A stretch of 10,255 nucleotides of DNA, from the NCBI GenBank assembly GCA_964346475.1, contig CAYFUM010000039.1, positions 1-10,255 of the forward strand. The letters are read 5' to 3'. Shown here piece after piece: positions 1 to 5,442 of the stretch. The DNA comes from DTU036 sp964346475 (lineage in GTDB: Bacteria > Bacillota > Clostridia > Peptostreptococcales > Acidaminobacteraceae). Numbering within the stretch: the first letter of the stretch is position 1; each line of letters starts with the position of its first letter. The position numbers and the translations under genes are program-made. Under the pieces are notes generated by a model. That model did no database searches and had not been told where the DNA came from. It saw only the letters and a program-made list of their open reading frames with translations.

Positions 1-216
1 ATATTATAGTCAAAGAATGAGGCTACCAATAGGTTTATAATTATGAAAACTGAAAAAAAGGAGGCTATTTTCAGCCCTTATCCACATACCACAAAGGGAC
101 TTAATCATTTGTACTTATTTATAACACTATTGTGGCCTGTAAGAAAGGAGGAAGAAAAAACTGTTTTTATCAAATCTTACCCAGACAGTCATATATTTAA
201 TTAGGAGGAGTAACAA
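1..216 (+). other. Leader region upstream of the GltS-type carrier
   Basis: No convincing complete gene is seen here. The region carries three AGGAGG motifs, at 59-64, 146-151 and 203-208. Only the last stands at normal distance from a start codon (ATG at 217). A TATAAT sequence lies at 36-41 but has no recognisable -35 element 16-18 bases upstream, so no promoter is called. A weak 4-bp hairpin (GGCT/AGCC, near 63-76) is too short to be a terminator. No known riboswitch class was recognised. The region may be a long 5' untranslated leader of the carrier gene, or the end of an upstream unit that lies outside the window. Confidence 0.4.
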
Positions 217-1530
217 ATGTTAGTTTATTATGATGCTTTAATATTATTTGGAATGTTACTGATAGCAGGTGTTATAATTAGAGAATTAGTGCCTGCATTA
301 CAAAAAGTACTACTTCCTGCCAGTCTTATTGGTGGTTTTTTAGGACTCATACTGGGCCAACAAGTGCTTGGAATAATTGAGATACCAGCGGCTTTTGCTG
401 AATTTGCTGGGATTGGAATGCGAATTATTATGGCCTGTGTACCAATTGGTATAACTGTGACTGCCCAACGTCTCTACAAACACCTAGACTTTACATTTAC
501 AAACATGACGGCCTATGGTTTTCAAATGATCTTTGGTGTGATTTTAGGTGCCTTCTTACTTAAGTTTTGGCCTGGTCTTCCAGAGGGTTGGGGACTATTG
601 GGGGTTGCAGCCTATTTTGGTTCCCATGGTAGTGTTCCGATTATATCAGAGGCTATAGATCCTACGGGAGCCCTTGGGGCCCAGAGTATAGGTATGGTAC
701 TAGCAACTCTGGGTATTTTAGCTGCTATGATTCCTGGGATGATAATTGCGAATTATGGAGTAAGAAAGGGATGGGGAACCTTTACAAAAAGTATAGTTGA
801 TCAGCCAGAATATTTCTTTAAGGGCGCTTTACCCGAGGAGAAAAGAGAGTCTATAGGGCATACGACAATAAATCCTACCAATGTAACTGCCATTGCACTT
901 CAATTGGGCATTTTAGCTGTAGCAATAAAACTAGGTGAAGGTGTTTTTATTCTACTAGCTAAATTTATACCTTTTTTTGGGAATATAGGCGCAATGCTAT
1001 GGAGCCTTGCTGGTGGATTAATTCTTTGGCCAATTCTCCTTAAGTTAAAACTCGATAAATTCGTTGATAAAAACACCATAAACCAAATTAGTAACTTTAC
1101 CCTAGAGATAATCATTCTGGGCGCCACTGCAACTATCCAACTAGACGTGATAAGCAAATTCTTTGTTCCGCTAATAACTCATGCTTTCTTGAGTATGGCT
1201 ATTACTGGAATATTCGTATTTACTTGGATGAAGAAATTGGGACATGATGAGTGGTTTGAGAAGAGTCTTATGATATATGGTATGTGTACAGGATCTAATC
1301 CCCAGGGCTTGTCCTTGGTAAGGGCAGTTGATCCTAATAACCAATCCTCTATTTACGAGGCACTGGGTGTATATAATGCGGTATTTTTCTGGAATTTTCT
1401 AATCCTGCCATTTGCTGGATCGGTGGTTCTTTACAATAGAGTACCCATATATATTATGGGTATTGGTTTGATGTCCACCTTTGTCATTGGTTCAGTAATA
1501 TTTTCTAAGAATAGAAAGGCGAATATGTAA
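217..1530 (+). CDS. gltS: Sodium/glutamate symporter (GltS) family membrane carrier
   Basis: This is a 437-residue integral membrane protein, probably a sodium-coupled importer of glutamate or a related carboxylate in the cytoplasmic membrane. About ten hydrophobic segments are visible, for example near residues 5-21, 31-51, 66-82, 97-117, 124-145, 154-180, 227-250, 255-276, 295-335 and 383-430. Two Gly/Ser/Pro-rich stretches, GSHGS at 135-139 and CTGSNPQG at 357-364, sit at matching places in the two halves, where GltS proteins carry their re-entrant loops (GGHGT-like and GTTPT-like in E. coli). Their sequences differ from the E. coli motifs, so the substrate may not be glutamate. The start is set by AGGAGGAG at 203-210, six bases before the ATG. 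The M24 gene follows after 85 bases on the same strand, which suggests co-transcription. Family assignment is fairly sure; substrate is not. Confidence 0.78.
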   Translation: MLVYYDALILFGMLLIAGVIIRELVPALQKVLLPASLIGGFLGLILGQQVLGIIEIPAAFAEFAGIGMRIIMACVPIGITVTAQRLYKHLDFTFTNMTAYGFQMIFGVILGAFLLKFWPGLPEGWGLLGVAAYFGSHGSVPIISEAIDPTGALGAQSIGMVLATLGILAAMIPGMIIANYGVRKGWGTFTKSIVDQPEYFFKGALPEEKRESIGHTTINPTNVTAIALQLGILAVAIKLGEGVFILLAKFIPFFGNIGAMLWSLAGGLILWPILLKLKLDKFVDKNTINQISNFTLEIIILGATATIQLDVISKFFVPLITHAFLSMAITGIFVFTWMKKLGHDEWFEKSLMIYGMCTGSNPQGLSLVRAVDPNNQSSIYEALGVYNAVFFWNFLILPFAGSVVLYNRVPIYIMGIGLMSTFVIGSVIFSKNRKANM

Positions 1531-1542
1531 AAAAACCTAGTT

Positions 1543-1556
1543 TATTAGTGCTAATA
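1543..1556. repeat. Short inverted repeat between carrier and M24 gene
   Basis: TATTAG and CTAATA face each other across a 2-base TG spacer. The spacer is too short for an RNA hairpin loop and no T-run follows, so this is not a terminator. It could be a small operator for a dimeric regulator, or chance in AT-rich DNA. A wider pair, CCTAG at 1536-1540 and CTAGG at 1583-1587, flanks it. Confidence 0.2.
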
Positions 1557-1602
1557 TTACATTAAAGGAAAGCAAATAAATCCTAGGGTACAAAGAGTTT
1601 AT

Positions 1603-1608
1603 GAGGGA
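1603..1608 (+). promoter_or_regulatory. Ribosome binding site that decides the M24 start
   Basis: GAGGGA at 1603-1608 lies seven bases before the ATG at 1616. Two in-frame ATGs lie upstream, at 1601 and 1610. The one at 1601 overlaps this Shine-Dalgarno sequence and has only a poor site of its own, and the one at 1610 is too close. The ATG at 1616 is therefore the best start. Confidence 0.7.
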
Positions 1609-1615
1609 GATGTTC

Positions 1616-3013
1616 ATGATAAACAAGAAATTTGAAAGACTGCTAGAAGGTTTTGAACCTAGTTTTGAGTTCGTAGCTCCTAAGGCTATCTCAGAAGAGG
1701 AACTTAGGCAAAGAGTTGATCATATTAGAAATGAAGCTATAAAAAGTGAGCGAGATGTTACTCTAGTCAATGCCAATGGAGCGCCAAACTATCACACAAC
1801 CAATAAATACTTGAGATATCTTTGTGATTGGAACAGGGAAGGAATTCTAATCATCCCCTCTGATAGGTCCAAAGGTCTCAGACTGTTTTCCTTTTATACA
1901 CAAGCAGTATTACTACCTCCTTCCTGGGGTGAGGCAGTAGGAATCGAAAAAATTTATCAGGTGGGTGCTCTGGGGAGGGAGTATTCAGGTCGCCCTGCTT
2001 CTTCTGACAAAATGCTAGTAGAGGGAGTTTATAAAGAGCTTATAGAAATGGGCTATGAAAAAGCTAGTATTGGACTAATGGGAGATGGAACATCTCTTAA
2101 GCACTGGAAGGGTCTAAAAGAGCTTTTACCTAGGGCGGAATTTGGAGATGAAACTAGGACTATAGACTTGATGCAAAGGTATAGATCTGAAGCTGAGATT
2201 GATCAAATAAGAGCTTCTGGACAATTAATGGATATAGGTTTTGAGGCCGCTGTTCATGCCTGTAAATTAGGCGTTACTGATAATGAGCTTTACGCTGCAT
2301 TTACATTTGCCCAACTTGCCAGGGGAGGCGAAAATGCCGATGGATACCAGATTGGGGTAAATAAATGGGGAACTCATATAGGAAAGGCCTATGGTCACAA
2401 AATAGTTCCCGGTGACTTGATTAACTTTTATGTGTCTGGTATTTCCTATAGGGGATACTCAGCACAAATGGCTAGGATGATAGCAGTTGGTGATATAACA
2501 GAGTTTCAAGAGGAGGTACTAGAGATCTGTACCGAATCACTGAGAAGGGCAGAAAAGCTTATAAAGCCAGGGAATAGGGTTTGCGATATTAATAAGGCTG
2601 GATTCTCTGTCTTTATTGAACATGGCCTGCTAGTTGATGATCACACACCAACCATGCCCTATAATTGGGCACCTAATGATGATTTATCTGCTTTAGAAAT
2701 TCCTCTCCAGTATATTGAAGATATTGATCTAGAAAAAACAGGAAGAAAGCTTATGCATTCTTATCCTCCGGTAGCGGGGCCACATAATCCCAACCTGGGC
2801 CATGGTGTAGGCATGCATATAAGTACACATAATCTAGAAATCACATCACATAATACTGAGATACTAAAGCCTGGAATGGTCTTTGTTTTACATCCCCAGT
2901 GGACAGAGCCCATGGCTGCTGGTGCAAACATTGGAAACACCTATGTAGTTACTGAAGATGGTTTTGAAAATCTTACCTGTAGAACTCCTATAGAGACAAT
3001 TAGAATAAGATAG
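1616..3013 (+). CDS. M24-fold (creatinase/prolidase family) protein with most metal ligands replaced
   Basis: This 465-residue cytoplasmic protein has a creatinase-type N-terminal domain (about 1-190) and a pita-bread M24 domain (about 195-465). Recognisable landmarks are PGD 265-267, GYSAQMAR 280-287, LIKPG before the GNRVCDI segment, LGHGVG 394-399, LKPGMVF 417-423 and ENLT near the C-terminus. In metal-dependent M24 enzymes the ligands are Asp, Asp, His, Glu, Glu. Here the first Asp falls in FYVSG (271-275, no acidic residue), the second is Gln284, His396 is kept, the Glu of the usual EPG is His426, and the last Glu is Gly440. Creatinase also lacks the metal centre, and the PGD-to-KPG stretch resembles it, but creatinase's catalytic Glu positions appear as Ala286 and Gly440. 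His254 is a candidate for its catalytic His. A roughly 50-residue insertion (about 341-390) precedes His396. It follows the carrier gene, so it probably acts on an imported compound. The fold is sure; the reaction is unknown. Confidence 0.8.
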   Translation: MINKKFERLLEGFEPSFEFVAPKAISEEELRQRVDHIRNEAIKSERDVTLVNANGAPNYHTTNKYLRYLCDWNREGILIIPSDRSKGLRLFSFYTQAVLLPPSWGEAVGIEKIYQVGALGREYSGRPASSDKMLVEGVYKELIEMGYEKASIGLMGDGTSLKHWKGLKELLPRAEFGDETRTIDLMQRYRSEAEIDQIRASGQLMDIGFEAAVHACKLGVTDNELYAAFTFAQLARGGENADGYQIGVNKWGTHIGKAYGHKIVPGDLINFYVSGISYRGYSAQMARMIAVGDITEFQEEVLEICTESLRRAEKLIKPGNRVCDINKAGFSVFIEHGLLVDDHTPTMPYNWAPNDDLSALEIPLQYIEDIDLEKTGRKLMHSYPPVAGPHNPNLGHGVGMHISTHNLEITSHNTEILKPGMVFVLHPQWTEPMAAGANIGNTYVVTEDGFENLTCRTPIETIRIR

Positions 3014-3040
3014 TCTGCTGGCTATCTAGGCAGTTTTTTT
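3014..3040 (+). terminator. Probable rho-independent terminator of the carrier/M24 unit
   Basis: CTGC at 3015-3018 pairs with GCAG at 3030-3033, extended by a T-G wobble, and seven Ts follow at 3034-3040. The stem is short. A competing 6-bp hairpin, AGATAG 3008-3013 with CTATCT 3022-3027, includes the stop codon of the M24 gene and cannot form at the same time. Confidence 0.6.
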
Positions 3041-3112
3041 ACAATAATCACTAGAATTCTAATTCTTATATCTGTGTTTAGGTCCGAGCTATTATTGGAT
3101 AGAAACCGGGGA

Positions 3113-3118
3113 TATAAT
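3113..3118 (+). promoter_or_regulatory. Candidate -10 box (TATAAT)
   Basis: This is an exact TATAAT match. No good -35 sits at 16-18 bases upstream: TTGGAT at 3095-3100 is only 12 bases away. If it is active, a transcript starting near 3125 would reach the hairpin terminator at 3132-3175 almost at once, giving an RNA of roughly 50 bases. Confidence 0.25.
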
Positions 3119-3131
3119 TAAATGGTTCGTG

Positions 3132-3175
3132 AAGTGAGCTGGTGGAAAGAGCTTTATCCATCGGCTCGCTTTTTT
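3132..3175 (+). terminator. Strong rho-independent hairpin terminator
   Basis: Bases 3134-3146 pair along their full length with 3157-3169. There are 13 consecutive pairs, including three G-T wobbles, extended by two A-T pairs (3132-3133 with 3170-3171). The loop is 10 bases and a run of six Ts (3170-3175) follows. On the minus strand the run becomes As before the stem, so plus-strand action is expected. It lies about 95 bases beyond the M24 terminator. It may be a back-up for that unit, or the end of a small RNA or leader starting inside the gap. CGAGC at 3085-3089 could pair with GCTCG at 3164-3168 as an alternative structure. Confidence 0.75.
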
Positions 3176-3250
3176 GTCTATAAATTTCTCCTATAAATAG
3201 TATCGCCTGTCCCATTATCAGTAGAACCTTTTTTAAAGTTCAGTGTTCCA

Positions 3251-3478
3251 ATGTTTTGGCTTAGAGAAGTTAAGGGTATTGGATTTTCCTATCATCCATT
3301 GAAGTCAACCATTGTTGATGAAATAGTTTATAAAGTAATAAAGATACTTAGCCTATTTTTATCGGGATCTTTATGCCTCTTTTTCAGATTTGCTAAAGGC
3401 CTTTCATATAGAGTCTATTGGATAGAGAAAGTAAAAAAGCTTCCGGTGATTATTTTACAGCAAGAGAATAAGACCTAG
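3251..3478 (+). CDS. Doubtful 75-residue hypothetical protein
   Basis: I do not recognise this product. The ORF has a hydrophobic stretch (about residues 28-48) flanked by Lys and Arg, so it could be a small single-span membrane protein. In its favour, it is open in frame back to 3197 and a hairpin with a T-tract on this strand stands ten bases after its stop. Against it, no Shine-Dalgarno sequence precedes the ATG, no convincing promoter is seen, and the amino-acid composition looks like translated AT-rich intergenic DNA. It may be chance or the remnant of a lost gene. Confidence 0.2.
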   Translation: MFWLREVKGIGFSYHPLKSTIVDEIVYKVIKILSLFLSGSLCLFFRFAKGLSYRVYWIEKVKKLPVIILQQENKT

Positions 3479-3488
3479 ATTCAAAATG

Positions 3489-3518
3489 AAAGACGGCCCT
3501 AGCTGGAGCCGTCTTTTT
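3489..3518. terminator. Hairpin terminator enclosing the stop codon of the ABC operon
   Basis: AAAGACGGC at 3489-3497 pairs perfectly with GCCGTCTTT at 3508-3516: nine base pairs with a 10-base loop. Read on the plus strand, five Ts follow (3514-3518). Read on the minus strand, the stem is followed by TTT, C, A, TTTT. It can therefore serve transcripts from both sides, ending the minus-strand ABC operon and blocking plus-strand transcription from the left. The ABC stop codon (3499-3501, minus strand) lies in the loop. Confidence 0.8.
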
Positions 3519-5442
3519 CATCCAGTGCATACTGGAGTTTATGGAGGTCTGCGTAGAGACCTTCTTTTTCTAGTAGTTCATCATGGCTGCCCATTTCTGC
3601 TATACAGCCCTTGTGCATGACTATGATCTTATCGGCTCCTCTTATGGTGGAGAGCCTGTGGGCAACCACAAAGGTGGTCCTTCCCTTTACGACCTTTTCT
3701 ATAGCATCCTGGATTAGAAGCTCTGTCTGGGTGTCTATGCTGGCTGTGGCTTCATCAAGGATGAGGATGTCTGGCCTATGGACCAGGGCTCTGGCGAAGC
3801 TCAGTAGCTGCCTTTCCCCCTGGGATAGGGTGGAGCCTCCCTCGGTAACTGGGTGGTCAAGGCCATCGGGGAACTTCTTTATAAAGTGGCTGGCATTGAC
3901 AAAGTCCGCAGCCTGCCAGATTTCTTCATCGGTGATTTCCTTATTTAGTAGGGCAATGTTTCCCCTGATGTCTCCCGCGAAGAGGAAGACGTCCTGGAGG
4001 ACTGGGACAATTTTACTTCTTAGGAAGTGCTTGTCATAGTCTTTAATGGAGTGGCCATCGATGAGGATTTCACCACTGTCTATGTCATAGAGCCTGGTTA
4101 GTAGACTCATTATAGTGGTTTTCCCAGATCCCGTAGCGCCTACGAAGGCTATGGTGTCGCCCTCTTTGACTGAGAAGCTGACATTTTTTAGGACTGGTTC
4201 GCCCTCTTCATAGCTAAAGCACACATCCTTAAATTCCACATCCCCCCTGAGGGAGTCTAGCTGGAGCTTGGGGTCATTGACAATGGTCTCCTCTTCTTCT
4301 AGTAGCATGAAGACCCTTTCAATGGAGGCCATGGCAGACTGGAAAATGGTAAACTTTTCCGACATATCCTGGATAGGCCTAAAGAGCTTTTGTACGTAGA
4401 TGGTGAAGGCGATTACTACACCCACCTCGACACTGCCCTCCATGGCAAATTTACCACCAAAGACAATAACCAGGATCAGGCTGGCATAGTAGAGTAAGTT
4501 CATAAAGGGTCTAAAGACAGCATAGACCTGGAGCTCGCCCTTGCTTGCAATATAGTAATCTTCATTGTCCTGGGTGAAGTTATCAATAAACTTATTTTCC
4601 TGGTTGAAAATCTGGATGGTCTTCATTCCCGATAGGTTTTCATTGAGGGTGCTGTTGATCTTGGCAAGTTTGACCCTGACATTCCTGTAGGCAATCCTGA
4701 CCTTTTTTTGGAATACTATAGTTACAGCCACCAGGATGGGGATAACAGAAAGGGATATAAGGCTGAGTCTTACACTCATGGAAAACATCATAAAGATGCT
4801 ACCCAGGATTATTGCCACATCACTGAGGATGGTGACAGCCACATCGGTGTAGAGCTCGTTTATGTTACCCAGGTCATTGGTCATCCTGGTCACCAGTCTT
4901 CCTACTGGATTCTTCTCATGGAAGCTCAGGCTCAGGTGCTCAAGCTTTGAGAAGAGGTCTGAGCGGATCCTCTGGATAACCCTTTGACCTACAAAGTTCA
5001 GGGCAATCTGCTCCACCATGGCACTGACATAGGTCAGTAGGGAGAGGCCAAGAAGAAAGATGGTCAGCCTGCTAATCCTCTTAAATCTATAGTCACTGTA
5101 GGATTTTTTCTCCCTTTCGCTGAGGGCCCTTTCCTTACCTTCTACTACCAACTTGCCATCCTCTATATAGCTGGAGGACTCCTCTCTAGTTATTATAAAG
5201 CTTCCCTCTTCTAGCTCTATGCCCTGGTCAGCCTCTACTAGCTGACTGGATTTTGGCACCAGGTAGTCATCTATAATAGAGGATATTATACGGGGCTGGA
5301 GAAGGTCAAAGAGGGTTCCTGCCAGCAGCATAAGGGCAGAGAAGATAAGTAGAAGCCAGAGGCCCTTGGTATAGCTGGAGAGCTTTTTTATTAGCCTACT
5401 GTCGTAGAACTTTTCCAGTTTTACTTCATCATAGTCTTTCAT
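3499..5442 (-). CDS. ABC exporter half-transporter, BmrD-like subunit with canonical ATPase site residues
   Basis: This 647-residue protein joins a six-helix membrane domain (about 1-380) to an ATP-binding domain (about 400-640). It should form one half of a drug- or lipid-type exporter in the cytoplasmic membrane. Visible motifs are Walker A GATGSGKTT 435-443, Q-loop Gln483, signature LSQGE 539-543, Walker B ILILDE 559-564 with the catalytic Glu564, D-loop SID 568-570 and switch His595. A hydrophilic, acidic insert of about 60 residues (61-120) separates the first two membrane helices and should lie outside the cell, as in B. subtilis BmrD (YheH), whose length is similar. The start is supported by AAGGA about eight bases upstream. 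It overlaps the partner gene by 14 bases, so the two are translationally coupled. The cargo cannot be inferred. Confidence 0.88.
   Translation of the reverse strand: MKDYDEVKLEKFYDSRLIKKLSSYTKGLWLLLIFSALMLLAGTLFDLLQPRIISSIIDDYLVPKSSQLVEADQGIELEEGSFIITREESSSYIEDGKLVVEGKERALSEREKKSYSDYRFKRISRLTIFLLGLSLLTYVSAMVEQIALNFVGQRVIQRIRSDLFSKLEHLSLSFHEKNPVGRLVTRMTNDLGNINELYTDVAVTILSDVAIILGSIFMMFSMSVRLSLISLSVIPILVAVTIVFQKKVRIAYRNVRVKLAKINSTLNENLSGMKTIQIFNQENKFIDNFTQDNEDYYIASKGELQVYAVFRPFMNLLYYASLILVIVFGGKFAMEGSVEVGVVIAFTIYVQKLFRPIQDMSEKFTIFQSAMASIERVFMLLEEEETIVNDPKLQLDSLRGDVEFKDVCFSYEEGEPVLKNVSFSVKEGDTIAFVGATGSGKTTIMSLLTRLYDIDSGEILIDGHSIKDYDKHFLRSKIVPVLQDVFLFAGDIRGNIALLNKEITDEEIWQAADFVNASHFIKKFPDGLDHPVTEGGSTLSQGERQLLSFARALVHRPDILILDEATASIDTQTELLIQDAIEKVVKGRTTFVVAHRLSTIRGADKIIVMHKGCIAEMGSHDELLEKEGLYADLHKLQYALDEKDGSS

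Larger units (their letters stand above)
3041..3488. other. Gene-poor intergenic stretch with a terminator and one doubtful ORF
   Basis: This AT-rich stretch separates the plus-strand carrier/M24 unit from the minus-strand ABC operon, whose 3' end faces it. It holds a perfect 10-base palindrome (TAGAATTCTA, 3052-3061), a TATAAT at 3113-3118, a strong hairpin terminator at 3132-3175 and an unsupported 75-codon ORF at 3251-3478. No tRNA, T-box, SAM, purine or other known riboswitch consensus was recognised. It could contain a small RNA gene or the remains of a lost gene. Confidence 0.5.

Noticed and set aside
43..204. A 53-codon plus-strand ORF ending on the carrier's ribosome site
   Set aside because: No Shine-Dalgarno sequence precedes its ATG, the product resembles no known family, and its stop lies inside the AGGAGG of the real gene. 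It is most likely chance in an AT-rich leader.
1601..1615. An ATG at 1601 as the M24 start
   Set aside because: It overlaps the GAGGGA that serves the ATG at 1616 and has only a weak site of its own. It would add five residues.
3041..3180. A T-box or SAM riboswitch in the intergenic gap
   Set aside because: The TGGNACCGCG T-box core and the SAM-I conserved core are absent. Only a hairpin terminator is visible.
3122..3196. A 24-codon ORF with tandem Trp codons over a hairpin terminator, like a trp attenuator
   Set aside because: The Trp codons lie inside the terminator's left arm rather than ahead of alternative stems, no amino-acid biosynthesis gene follows, and there is no good ribosome site. 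Coincidence is more likely.
3611..4950. Plus-strand ORFs opposite the BmrD-like gene (3611-4039 and 4708-4950)
   Set aside because: They are antisense to a well-supported ABC gene, have no family resemblance, and arise from its codon pattern.
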